Source: JALORV01 sp044225415 (GTDB lineage Bacteria; Pseudomonadota; Gammaproteobacteria; Burkholderiales; Burkholderiaceae_F). Taken from it: 36,089 nt of DNA. Location: contig JBGAIO010000019.1 of the NCBI GenBank assembly GCA_044225415.1, positions 1 through 36,089 of the forward strand, in the 5' to 3' direction. The first letter of the stretch is position 1, and every line of letters starts with the position of its first letter. The position numbers and the translations under genes were made by a program. Shown here piece after piece: positions 27,624-36,089 of the stretch. The notes under the pieces are model-generated. The model saw nothing but the letters and a program-made list of their open reading frames with translations. It searched no databases and had not been told where the DNA came from.

Positions 27624-28848
27624 ATGGGACTTGCGGACGCACTTTCCAGTACCGGCCAGCAAGCGATCGGCGAAGCTGCGCGTGAAGGGCTGAGGCGGGT
27701 GGCCGATGGCTGCCTGCGCAACGGCGGGCTGCCGCTGAAGATCGTGCTGCCGGATCGCTCGCAGATCGACTTCGGCGGCCCGGCGCGCGTCACGCTGCGG
27801 ATCAACGACATGGCGCTGCTCGCCGAACTCGCAACGCCTTCGCTGGGCGTGCTCGGCGCGGCCTACGTCAGCGGCCGTCTCGACATCGAAGGCGACCTGC
27901 TCGAGGCACTGCCGCTGGGCGAGGGGCTGGTGGCGGCCGGAGGTTCGACCGTCACGCAGCGGCTGGTGCAGGCCTGGCGCCGCCATCGCCGCGGCGAGGA
28001 CCGCTCGGCGATCCAGCACCACTACGACGTCGGCAACGATTTCTACGCGCTGTGGCTGGACGCGCAGATGGTCTATTCGTGCGCCTACTTCCGCGTCGGC
28101 GACGAAACCATCGACGCGGCTCAGATGGCGAAGCTCGACCACATCTGCCGCAAGCTGCGGCTGGCGCCGGGCGAGCGCTTCCTCGACGTGGGCTGCGGCT
28201 GGGGCGCGCTGATCATGCACGCGGCCCGTCACTACGGTGCGCGTGCCGTCCAGGCGACGCACGCGCGCGCGGCCGTGGCCTCGGCCTCGCGGACCGCGTC
28301 GACGTGCAGCTGGTCGACTATCGCGACCTGCCGAAGCGCTTTGGTGCCGATGCCTTCGACAAGGTGGCGAGCGTCGGCATGTTCGAGCACGTGGGCCTGC
28401 GCAACCTGCCCGAGTACTTCGGCGCCATCGCCGGTGTGCTGCGCGACCGAGGCTTCTTCCTCAATCACGGGCACCACGTCGGTCGTGATCGTCGACCGCG
28501 GCCGGTGGGCAGCGGCGTCAGCGAATTCATCGACCAGTACGTGTTCCCGCATCGGCGAGCTGCCGCACATGTACGTGGCGGCGCGCGAGATGTCGGCCGC
28601 GGGCTTCGAGGTGGCCGACGTCGAGTCGCTGCGGCCGCACTACGCGACCACGCTCGCGCACTGGTATCGACGCCCGCAGGCGCGCATGCCGAGGCGGCCA
28701 GGCTGGTCAGCGACGCGACGCTGCGGACCTGGCTCGTCTACCTGGCCGGCTGTTCGCGGCTGGCTTCGATCGCGGCTGGGTCAACATCTACCAGTTGCTC
28801 GGTTCAGGGCGCCAGCGCGCGCCGGGCCTGACGCAGTTTCCCCGCTGA
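27624..28848 (+). pseudogene. Cyclopropane-fatty-acyl-phospholipid synthase-like, multiple frame breaks
   Basis: SAM-dependent methyltransferase of the CFA synthase family. The first ~205 codons are intact: MGLADALSS..., SAIQHHYDVGNDFYALWLDA, MVYSCAYFRVGDETIDAAQM, then SAM motif FLDVGCGWGALIMHAARHYG. The rest switches frame six times: about 28246-28290 (also ~9 codons missing), 28455, 28500, 28553, 28675 and 28750. Pieced together it reads LADRVDVQLVDYRDLPKRFG, KVASVGMFEHVGLRNLPEYF, SGVSEFIDQYVFPH, ELPHMYVAAREMSAAGFEVA and GFDRGWVNIYQLLGSGRQ, ending at TGA 28846. Conservation of all these blocks despite the breaks favours poor consensus sequence over old decay. Confidence 0.85.
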
Positions 28849-30142
28849 CGCGGGAGTGGATGTATCAGCGGGGTGAAACTGGATGCCCGCTTTCGCGGGT
28901 GTCGCCCTGCTGATGCTGTCATCCCCGCGAGTGGGATCCACCCCGAGGCTGGAATCACCGCAGCGGCGCCGCCGGCCGGTCTTCGGCTTCGTCACCGGCG
29001 GTTCAGCGTGCACGACGTGGCCGGCGGCGTTCGGGAACACGGGTGCGCCGCAGTCGTCGCAGTACTCGAGCGGGAAGCGAGTGCAGCACGACGCGCGTGA
29101 CGCCGAATGCGCGCAGTGCCTTGTCGACCTCTTCCATCGTCTGCTCTTCGTCGTCGCCCAGCAGCGGCCACACCACGCCTTCGATGACGTCGTCATCGTC
29201 CGACGACTTCGCGAGCCCGATGCGCACTTCCGCGCCGGAATTGCCCTGCGGATCGTCGAACAGGCCCGCGGCCGCCGACAGCGTGCCCGGCGAGAAGTCG
29301 TAGGCAAGCTTAAGGAAGGCGATCGCTGCTTCCAGCGAGAACTCGCGCAGTTCGCGATCGGCGTAGCGCAGCGCGGAGTGGAACGCCGCCGGCGACAGCA
29401 ACCGGAAGCGGCAACCGGTCAGCGCGGGCTGCAGCACGCCCGCCGCCTGTTCACGGAAGGCCGACAGCGCGCCGATCTTCGCATCGGGATCGACGCCCAG
29501 CTCCTGCCAGTGATAGAGCGGACCGCCCGCAGGCGCGGCGATCGCCGCGACCACGTAGCGCGTGTCGGCCAGCATCGCCACGGGCTCGCGCAGCTTCTTC
29601 GGATCGACATGCAGCACGAGGTTCTCGGCCGCGGCGTCGCCGAGCTGTTCAGCCATCCGGCGCACGTCGCTGAAGGCTTCCGGCAACTGGTCGATCGCAA
29701 ACAGATAGTCGGCCAGCGCGATGCGCGCATCGCGTGCGACCAGATGCCCGGCCAGCTGCGCGCGCAGTCCATCGAGCGTGCCGGCGGCCAGCGTCGTCGC
29801 GGGCAGGCGGTAGCGCGACCACGCGAGCAGCGGCACCGCGATCAGCAGCACGTCATGCGGCTTGCCGTCGATCTCGATGCTGGTCGATTCCGCACAGCTC
29901 TCGGCGAGGTCGGCAAGGTCGTCGTAGGCGTGCTGGCTGCTGCGCGCCAGGTCGTCGAGCGCGGATTCGATCGCGTCGTCGCTGCGCCGGGCGAGCCGGT
30001 CGTTGATCAGTTCGATCAGGCGACGCTGCCACAGCTGGTCTTCCAGGCGGCTGCCGGATTCGGAGAGGCGGCGGGCCATCTTGGCCAGCGTATCGGCGTC
30101 GACCGATTGCCTGGCGCGGGTGCTGGCGCGATTGCGGCGCAT
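28804..30142 (-). CDS. DUF2863 family protein, frame break near C terminus
   Basis: About 400-residue protein of a family I know only from Burkholderiales and relatives; function unknown. From ATG 30142 (MRRNRASTRARQ) it reads ADTLAKMARRLSESGSRLED, LWQRRLIELINDRLARRSDD, DVLLIAVPLLAWSRYRLPA and EVRIGLAKSSDDDDVIEGVV up to VTRVVLHSLP. The conserved end, EYCDDCGAPVFPNAAGHVVH with a CxxC pair, is in another frame, so two bases appear lost at about 29076 (TCGCTTC for an expected TCGCGCTTC). The shifted frame then runs through the repeat region to a stop at 28804, so the true C terminus is unclear. TTG 30181 is a longer alternative start. 39 nt downstream of the nucleotidase gene. Confidence 0.8.
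28840..28873. terminator. Inverted repeat at convergent gene ends
   Basis: CCCCGCTGA (28840-28848) and TCAGCGGGG (28865-28873) form a 9-bp stem with a 16-nt loop, overlapping the stop codon of the CFA-like gene and lying within the 3' end of the opposing DUF2863 frame. No U tract. Confidence 0.4.
28886..28942. repeat. Degenerate pair of dispersed palindromic repeats
   Basis: CCCGC-TTTC-GCGGG (28886-28899) and, further right, GTCATCCCCGCGAGTGGGAT, a damaged copy of the palindrome seen at 12124 and 20435. The pair has the same head-to-head order as at 20435-20498. Confidence 0.6.
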
Positions 30143-30181
30143 GTAGGGAGTCCGTGCAGCGGATGCAAAGTTGGATTGCAA

Positions 30182-31966
30182 TTATCGCATCGTGGCGGCG
30201 CGGGACGGCCTGGCACCGATGCGCGTGATGCGGGCGCGGCGATCGGGCTGCAGCGGGCGCGTGGCCGATTCGCGCTCGAGGTAGTTGACCAGTGCCTCGA
30301 TGTCCAGCAGCGAGTCGCTGGCATCGCTCGCGTCGCGCAGCACGCGAAAGCCGTCGCCGCCACCGGCCAGGAAGTCGTTGACGGTGACGCGCACGCGCGC
30401 GTCGCTGTCGAGCGCGCGGCCGTCCAGCCGCAGCGAGTCGGCCACGATGCGCTGGCCGACCGGGCGCTGTGCATCCCATGCGTAGCTGAAACCCCGCGAT
30501 GGCTGCAACATGCGGGCGCGCTCGGGTTTGCGGATGCTCCACTGCAGCTCCAGCAGCGCGCGCAACTGCGCGCCGGTCAGCGTCAGCGTCACCAGGCGAT
30601 TGCCGAAGGGCTGCACCGCGTAGGCATCCGCGTAGGTCACCGCGCCGTCGTCGCGCCCCGGGCGCAGGTCGGTGCGGATGCCGCCTGGATTGGTGAAGGC
30701 GATCTGCGCGCCCTGCGCGCGCGTCGCGGCGAGTTGCGCGTCGGCGATCAGTCGTCCGAGCGCGTGATCGCCGCCGGCGGTGGCCTGGCGGTCGAAGCGC
30801 TCGGCGACGCGACCGATGGTGCGCGCGCCGATCGGCGCTGCGCGCTCGCGGTAGCGATCGACGAGCGCGGCGATCGCCGGGTCGGCGGCGAGGACAGGGT
30901 AGCGCGCGGCGAGCGCTGCGCTGCCGCGGCGCTGACCATTGGGCACGGGCTCGTTGCGCGCCGCGGTGCGCGATGCGATCACCTGGCCGCCGCGCTCGAT
31001 CTGCAGATCCACCACCGACACCAGCCGGCCGAACGACGCTGCCTGGATCACGACGCGCTCGCCCACGCGGCAGTTGTAGGCGCGGTGCGTATGGCCCGAC
31101 AGCACGACGGCGATCGACGGGTCGAGTTCGCGTTCGATGTCGAAGATCGCGCCGCGCGGATTGACGCAGTCGTTGATGCCGCCATCGGTGTCGCCGCCTT
31201 CGTGCACGATGGCGACGACGACCTGTGCGCCGCGTGCGCGCAGTGCCGCGGCGGCGGCGTTCAGCGCCGGCGCTTCGGCGGAGAAGCGCAGGTCGCGCAC
31301 GCTGCCGGGCCGCACGATGCCGGGCGTGCTGCGGGTCACCGCACCGACGAAGCCCACCTTCACGCCGTCGAACTCGCGCACGATGCCGGGCGCAAAGAGC
31401 TCCGTGCCGTCGCGCCGGACGACATTCGACGCGACGAGGGGAAAGCGCGCGCCCGCGAATGGCGCGAGCGCACAGCTCAGGTGGAAGCGGTCGTCGTTCG
31501 CTGCGCAGCCGCCGCCGGCCAGCCTCAGCAGTTCGTCGGTGCCGTGATCGAACTCGTGGTTGCCGGTCACATTGAGCTCCAGCCCCATCGCGTTCATCAC
31601 GTCGATGGTCGACTCGTCGTGGAACAGGCCCGAGATCAGCGGCGACGCACCGACCAGATCGCCGGCGGACACGAAGATGCTGTTCGGCACTTCGGCGCGG
31701 AGCTGCCGCACGCGGGTGGCGAGATACGCGGCGCCGCCGCTCGCCAGCGGCACCGTACGCGACGGGTCGAGCGGGTCGGCCACCTCGATGAGGTTGGCGG
31801 CGGGTTCGAGATGCCCGTGAAAGTCGTTGATCGCGATGATGCGCAACGTGAGCGGCGCGGCAGCCGGGGAGGGCTGCGCGGCGGACGCCTGCGTAGGCAA
31901 TGCGCCGACGAAGACCGCGGCGGCAAGAGCGGCAGCGGCGCGCAGGGCGGGCAGAAGAAGCGGCAT
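30182..31966 (-). CDS. Exported 5'-nucleotidase / metallophosphatase (UshA-like)
   Basis: Periplasmic nucleotidase, 594 residues with signal peptide (MPLLLPALRAAAALAAAVFV, cleavage near ASA). The N-terminal metallophosphoesterase domain shows all di-metal motifs: IIAINDFHGHLEP, SAGDLVGAS, VTGNHEFDHG, VAIVHEGGD and VVLSGHTHRAYNC. The C-terminal 5'-nucleotidase domain shows DHALGRLIADAQLAATRA, AFTNPGGIRTDL, VQPFGNRLVTLTLTGAQLRA and NDFLAGGGDGFRVL. It probably dephosphorylates nucleotides or related phosphate esters for uptake. Divergent from the MFS transporter gene (74 nt apart), with which it might share control. Confidence 0.95.
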   Translation of the reverse strand: MPLLLPALRAAAALAAAVFVGALPTQASAAQPSPAAAPLTLRIIAINDFHGHLEPAANLIEVADPLDPSRTVPLASGGAAYLATRVRQLRAEVPNSIFVSAGDLVGASPLISGLFHDESTIDVMNAMGLELNVTGNHEFDHGTDELLRLAGGGCAANDDRFHLSCALAPFAGARFPLVASNVVRRDGTELFAPGIVREFDGVKVGFVGAVTRSTPGIVRPGSVRDLRFSAEAPALNAAAAALRARGAQVVVAIVHEGGDTDGGINDCVNPRGAIFDIERELDPSIAVVLSGHTHRAYNCRVGERVVIQAASFGRLVSVVDLQIERGGQVIASRTAARNEPVPNGQRRGSAALAARYPVLAADPAIAALVDRYRERAAPIGARTIGRVAERFDRQATAGGDHALGRLIADAQLAATRAQGAQIAFTNPGGIRTDLRPGRDDGAVTYADAYAVQPFGNRLVTLTLTGAQLRALLELQWSIRKPERARMLQPSRGFSYAWDAQRPVGQRIVADSLRLDGRALDSDARVRVTVNDFLAGGGDGFRVLRDASDASDSLLDIEALVNYLERESATRPLQPDRRARITRIGARPSRAATMR

Positions 31967-31977
31967 GGCGCGCAGCT

Positions 31978-32007
31978 TAGCGGGACGGTGACGTGCTCTG
32001 TTACAGT
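31978..32007 (+). promoter_or_regulatory. Possible promoter of the MFS gene
   Basis: TTAGCG (31978-31983) and TACAGT (32002-32007) are 18 nt apart. A start near 32014 would favour GTG 32041 over GTG 31993 as translation start. Weak match. Confidence 0.3.
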
Positions 32008-32040
32008 CAAGAGACGCGCGCTCCTTCCGTGCGGAATCCA

Positions 32041-33297
32041 GTGTCCACGATCGCTCCGGCGACCCCGCTGCGCCACGATGCCGAAGTCATCGGCCTGGTG
32101 GCGCTCGCGCACGGCACGTCGCACTTCTTCCACCTGCTGCTGCCGCCGTTGTTCCCATGGCTGATGCGCGATTTCTCGCTCAGCTACACGGAGGCCGGCG
32201 TGCTGATGACCGTGTTCTTCGTCGTCAGTGGCATCGGACAGGCGCTCGCGGGCTTCGTGGTCGACCGCATCGGGGCGCGACCGGTGATGTTCTTCGGCAT
32301 CGCCACGCTCGCCACGTCGGGCATCGTGCTCGGCTTCGCGACCAGCTACGCGATGCTGCTGCTGGTCGCCGCCGTCGCGGGGCTGGGCAATTGCGTGTTC
32401 CATCCGGCCGACTTCACGCTGCTCAATCATCGCGTGACGCCCACGCGGCTGGGCCACGCGTTCTCCGTTCACGGGCTGTCGGGCAATCTCGGCTGGGCGA
32501 TCGCTCCGATGTTCATGGCGGGCATGGCGGCCACGTGGGGGTGGCATGTCGCAGGGTTCGCGGCCGCCGCCGTCGGTTTCAGCGTGCTGACGGTGCTGGT
32601 CATCCGGCGCGGCGCGCTCAGTGCAGCCGCACGAACGGTCGTCGTGCAGCCCGATGCGGCGGCGACCGACCCTGTCGCGCAACGGCAGTTCGGCTTCCTC
32701 GGTTCGGGCGCGGTGTGGCTGTGCTTCTTCTTTTTCCTGCTGACCACCGGTGCGGTGGGAATCCTGCAGACCTATGCGCCGGCCATCCTCAGCGAGGTCT
32801 ACCGGGTGACACTGGTGTTTGCCACCGGCAGCCTGACCGCGTACCTGCTCGGTGGTGCGGCCGGCATGGTCCTCGGCGGCTTTCTGGCCGCGCGCAGCGA
32901 GAACAACGAACGGCTGATCGCTGCGGCGCTCGGGCTGTCGGCGACGACGGCCGTCGCCCTGGCCACCGGCGCAGTGGCCGTGTGGATGCTGCTGCCATTG
33001 ATGGTGGTGCTGGGCTTCGGTGTCGGTGTCGCCGGCCCCAATCGTGACCTGCTGGTGCGACGTGCCGCGACCGGCCGCTTCGGCAAGCGCGCGTACGGCC
33101 GCGTCTACGGATTCGTCTATTCGGGCGCGGATGCGGGGTTCGCCACCGCGCCGCTGCTCTTCGGCCCGCTGCTCGACCGCGGCCAGTTCAGCGCGGCACT
33201 GGTCGCAGTAGCCGTGCTGCAGGTCGCGGCGCTGACGACGGCCTGGCGCGTCGGCGGCGCCGCCCGGGCGGTGCGTCCGCAGCAGGGCCACGCCTAG
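32041..33297 (+). CDS. MFS transporter
   Basis: Major facilitator superfamily inner-membrane protein, 418 residues from GTG 32041 and about twelve membrane segments. It opens EVIGLVALAHGTSHFFHLLL and LLPPLFPWLMRDFSLSYTEAG, and carries the motif A region GFVVDRIGARPVMFFGIATL. GNCVFHPADFTLLNHRVTP and AFSVHGLSGNLGWAIAPM resemble the fosmidomycin-resistance (Fsr) branch. Substrate not predictable. GTG 31993 would add 16 unconserved residues and lies upstream of the predicted transcription start. Ends in TAG, then about 300 nt of non-coding DNA holding the aceA promoter. Confidence 0.92.
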   Translation: MSTIAPATPLRHDAEVIGLVALAHGTSHFFHLLLPPLFPWLMRDFSLSYTEAGVLMTVFFVVSGIGQALAGFVVDRIGARPVMFFGIATLATSGIVLGFATSYAMLLLVAAVAGLGNCVFHPADFTLLNHRVTPTRLGHAFSVHGLSGNLGWAIAPMFMAGMAATWGWHVAGFAAAAVGFSVLTVLVIRRGALSAAARTVVVQPDAAATDPVAQRQFGFLGSGAVWLCFFFFLLTTGAVGILQTYAPAILSEVYRVTLVFATGSLTAYLLGGAAGMVLGGFLAARSENNERLIAAALGLSATTAVALATGAVAVWMLLPLMVVLGFGVGVAGPNRDLLVRRAATGRFGKRAYGRVYGFVYSGADAGFATAPLLFGPLLDRGQFSAALVAVAVLQVAALTTAWRVGGAARAVRPQQGHA

Positions 33298-33476
33298 CGC
33301 GGAGCGCGCGCTTCCCCGTCGCGCGTTGCGCGCCGGCGCACCCTGACTTTTTCAGATCACGCGGGGCATGCCACATCGTGGAAGATGGGCCGTGCGCAGC
33401 AGCATTGACTGTTTCATCCATGACAATGAATTTCCGCATCGCGGAGTATGACGCGTAAGTATTTGAAATAAAAACT

Positions 33477-33506
33477 TTAACAATTTGGTCTTATAAAAGT
33501 TATACG
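33477..33506 (+). promoter_or_regulatory. Promoter region of isocitrate lyase gene
   Basis: The 33298-33598 gap has no gene but contains a conspicuous AT-rich block (33440-33506). Within it TTAACA (5 of 6, 33477-33482) and TATACG (4 of 6, 33501-33506) are 18 nt apart, predicting a leader of about 85 nt. The leader starts with GC-rich CGCGCGACGCGCG, which can fold back. TATAAA at 33492 is a competing -10 with no suitable -35. Confidence 0.45.
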
Positions 33507-33598
33507 TCTTGCTGCAGCGCGCGACGCGCGTACAGTTCAAACCGTCCTTGGGCTGTTCCCGGGACCCGAATGGGTGGCCTTCAACGTGGGAGAAGTCG

Positions 33599-34912
<1,314 letters not shown>

Positions 34913-34931
34913 TCCCCGGGCCACTGTGGTC

Positions 34932-34965
34932 AAAAAGCCCGTCGGCTCGGCCGGCGGGCTTTTTT
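34932..34965 (+). terminator. Rho-independent terminator of aceA
   Basis: AAAAAGCCCGTCGGC-TCG-GCCGGCGGGCTTTTT: a 15-bp stem with one G-T pair and a U run, 20 nt after the aceA stop. It isolates aceA from the downstream genes. Confidence 0.95.
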
Positions 34966-35030
34966 GTTGGCCGGATTCGTCGTAGAGTTCGGGGGTGGCC
35001 TGCATTTCCGGCAGTACCGAAGGAGACGCC

Positions 35031-35219
35031 ATGAGCGAGGGAACCGTAGCTTTCAGCCGCCAGCCATGCCCGGACTGTCAGGGGACAGGCGAGCTGCGCA
35101 TCGAAAGCGAGAACATCAACGAGAACTTCGAGGTCGAGAAACAGACCGTCATCACCCAGTGCCCGCGCTGCAATGGCCTGGGTTTCCTCATGGGCGCGCA
35201 GGGTGGGGCAAACGGCTAG
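35031..35219 (+). CDS. Small protein with two DnaJ-type CxxCxGxG zinc motifs
   Basis: 62-residue protein. Two CxxCxGxG motifs, CPDCQGTG (13-20) and CPRCNGLG (44-51), can bind one zinc as in the DnaJ cysteine-rich domain. The 23 residues between are charged and probably form strands (LRIESENINENFEVEKQT). ATG 35031 has AAGGAG 6 nt upstream, and coding is further supported by the motif spacing. The architecture recalls Bacillus anti-TRAP (also a small protein with two such motifs that binds a regulator), but that comparison is only structural. It lies between the aceA terminator and the thrS leader and could be transcribed into the latter. I do not recognise a named family. Confidence 0.85.
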   Translation: MSEGTVAFSRQPCPDCQGTGELRIESENINENFEVEKQTVITQCPRCNGLGFLMGAQGGANG

Positions 35220-35265
35220 AATCGATGGCTTACCGAATCACAAGAGCGAGAAAGGCATCCTGGTT

Positions 35266-35316
35266 ATGACACCGCGAACTACACCGGCAGGTTTCCGCCG
35301 CCCCTTGGGGCGCTAG
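35266..35316 (+). CDS. Threonine-codon leader peptide of thrS (putative)
   Basis: 16-codon ORF MTPRTTPAGFRRPLGR ending in TAG, with GAAAGG (35250-35255) 10 nt before the ATG. Three Thr codons (ACA, ACT, ACA), two adjacent at 35278-35283, precede thrS. The Thr-Thr pair lies in the 5' arm (CGCGAACTA, 35273-35281) of a 9-bp stem whose 3' arm (TAGTTCGCG, 35314-35322) starts at the ORF's own stop codon. Proposed role: ribosome stalling when threonyl-tRNA is scarce. An overlapping ORF (35225-35269, MAYRITRARKASWL) ends in TGA inside its start codon (ATGA). Too short for homology evidence, so coding status is an inference from layout. Confidence 0.6.
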   Translation: MTPRTTPAGFRRPLGR

Positions 35317-35390
35317 TTCGCGCATGCCAGAAGCGCCGGAGTCCCCGGTGCCTTCTCCCCCGAAAAGCGCGGCCTGATCCGCGCTTTTTT
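35273..35390 (+). promoter_or_regulatory. Putative transcription attenuator of thrS
   Basis: Three elements in order. Stem 1: 35273-35281 with 35314-35322, enclosing a small CGCCCC/GGGGCG hairpin. Stem 2: AGAAGCGCCGG (35329-35339) with CCGGTGCCTTCT (35345-35356), one bulged C and one G-T pair. Terminator: 35364-35390. The 3' arm of stem 1 (TCGCGC, 35318-35323) can instead pair with the 5' arm of the terminator (GCGCGG, 35367-35372), giving a possible antiterminator when a ribosome stalls on the Thr codons. Structure read by eye; energies not computed. Confidence 0.6.
35364..35390 (+). terminator. Rho-independent terminator ahead of thrS
   Basis: AAAGCGCGG-CCTGAT-CCGCGCTTT with a run of six T (35385-35390). 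It ends 24 nt before the thrS start codon and downstream of no complete gene other than the small zinc-finger protein, so it is placed to act as an attenuator. It could also simply end the upstream message. Confidence 0.9.
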
Positions 35391-35414
35391 CATGTCTCAT
35401 CCCGATTCATCCTC

Positions 35415-36089
35415 ATGATCCAGATCACGCTTCCCGACGGTTCCCAACGCGAGTATCCCGGCCCCATCACGGTGGCCGAGGTGGCTGCCTCCATTGGCTC
35501 GGGCCTGGCCAAGGCGGCGCTTGCCGGCAAGGTCAACGGCAAGGTTGTCGACACCTCGTTCACCATTGCCGAGAACAGCCCGGTGTCGATCATCACGGCC
35601 AAGGACGCCGACGGCCTGGAGGTGATCCGGCACTCCACCGCCCACTTGCTCGCCTACGCCGTGAAGGAGCTGTTCCCCGAGGCGCAGGTCACGATCGGCC
35701 CGGTCATCGAGAACGGCTTCTACTACGACTTCGCCTACAAGCGGCCGTTCACGCCCGAAGACCTCGTGGCCATCGAAAGGCGCATGACGGAACTGGCGGC
35801 CAAGGACGAGCCCGTGACGCGGCGCGTGCTGCCGCGTGACGAGGCCGTGGCCTATTTCAAGAGCATCGGCGAGCACTACAAGGCCGAGATCATTGCCAGC
35901 ATTCCTTCCAACGAAGAGGTCTCGCTGTACCGCGAAGGCGGCTTCGAGGACCTGTGCCGCGGCCCCCTCGTGCCCAGCAAGGGCATGCTGAAGTTCTTCT
36001 AGCTCATGTAGGTGGCGGGCGCCTTCTGGCGCGGAGACCAGCGCTAGGAGATGCTGCAGCGCGTCTATGGCTCGGCGTGGGCGTCGATG
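35415..36089 (+). CDS. thrS: Threonyl-tRNA synthetase, N-terminal part, with in-frame TAG codons near window end
   Basis: Charges tRNA-Thr. Visible are the TGS domain (1-62, MIQITLPDGSQREYPGPITV) and the editing domain, with His73 and His77 in RHSTAHLLAYAV, IGPVIENGFYYDF and Cys181 in DLCRGP. Two anomalies follow: residue 185, a conserved His (CRGPH), is Leu (CTC, 35967-35969), and TAG occurs at 36000, 36009 and 36045 where the family has Lys, Lys and Asn. The sequence between and after is still thrS in the same frame (VAGAFWRGDQR, EMLQRVYGSAWAS). The catalytic domain lies beyond the window. ATG 35415 overlaps the stop of an 8-codon ORF starting at 35392 (ATGA) and lacks a Shine-Dalgarno. Confidence 0.9.

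Noticed and set aside
35262..35282. T-box riboswitch before thrS (ACCGCG seen at 35271)
   Set aside because: Only the ACCGCG hexamer matches. It is part of the Pro-Arg codons of the leader ORF; no stem I or specifier loop and no full T-box consensus was seen, and T-boxes are not known from this bacterial group.
35999..36047. TAG reassigned to a sense codon genome-wide
   Set aside because: aceF, argA, TIGR02117, the MFS gene and the zinc-finger gene all end in TAG at the expected family length.

Overview
This window looks like a stretch of a Burkholderiales (betaproteobacterial) chromosome. It is very GC-rich, with almost all third codon positions G or C. Its gene set is typical of that order: a PDH operon whose E3 carries its own lipoyl domain, a betaproteobacterial proteasome homologue, a DUF2863 protein, a PHA-granule phasin, the argA-yggX pair and TIGR02117/DUF2459. 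A three-base N run at 10666-10668 shows the sequence is a draft scaffold. Several local clusters of frame breaks probably reflect consensus quality rather than biology.

Layout: (1) 1-2459, a PAS/PAS sensor histidine kinase on the minus strand, divergent from (2) 2712-9200, the pyruvate dehydrogenase operon aceE-aceF-[proteasome-like Ntn hydrolase]-lpdA. (3) 9442-12004, a frame-broken G8-domain protein, rpiA with an assembly gap, and a TIGR02117 membrane protein. (4) 12208-13877, argA-yggX on the minus strand, divergent from hrpA (13963-17841). (5) 17916-19205, an exported protein and a lipoprotein on the minus strand. (6) 19446-23110, a compact plus-strand run: YVTN beta-propeller, polysaccharide deacetylase, sterol-desaturase-type hydroxylase and MoCF/CinA-type protein, the first three joined by 4-nt start/stop overlaps. 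(7) 23422-23994, a phasin with a good sigma70 promoter and a structured 3' region. (8) 24322-27528, an EamA transporter, thioesterase, nitroreductase and tartrate/D-malate-type dehydrogenase. (9) 27624-30142, a CFA-synthase-like gene and a convergent DUF2863 gene, both broken by small indels. (10) 30182-33297, a secreted 5'-nucleotidase divergent from an MFS transporter. (11) 33599-36089, isocitrate lyase, a 62-aa zinc-finger protein, and thrS behind a leader that looks like a threonine attenuator.

Metabolic theme: pyruvate to acetyl-CoA (aceE/F, lpdA), the glyoxylate bypass (aceA), PHA storage (phasin) and the pentose phosphate pathway (rpiA) are all present, fitting an aerobic heterotroph that moves carbon through acetyl-CoA and stores the excess.

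The most interesting signal is at 35225-35418, just before thrS. A 16-codon ORF, MTPRTTPAGFRRPLGR, has three Thr codons, two of them adjacent within the 5' arm of a 9-bp stem whose 3' arm begins at the ORF's stop codon. A second hairpin and a strong intrinsic terminator follow, then the thrS start. This is the layout of ribosome-mediated transcription attenuation sensing charged tRNA-Thr. Second are three in-frame TAG codons plus loss of an editing-site His in the last ~125 bases of thrS (probably a terminal sequence-quality problem, but worth re-reading). Third is the proteasome-like protease gene inside the PDH operon.
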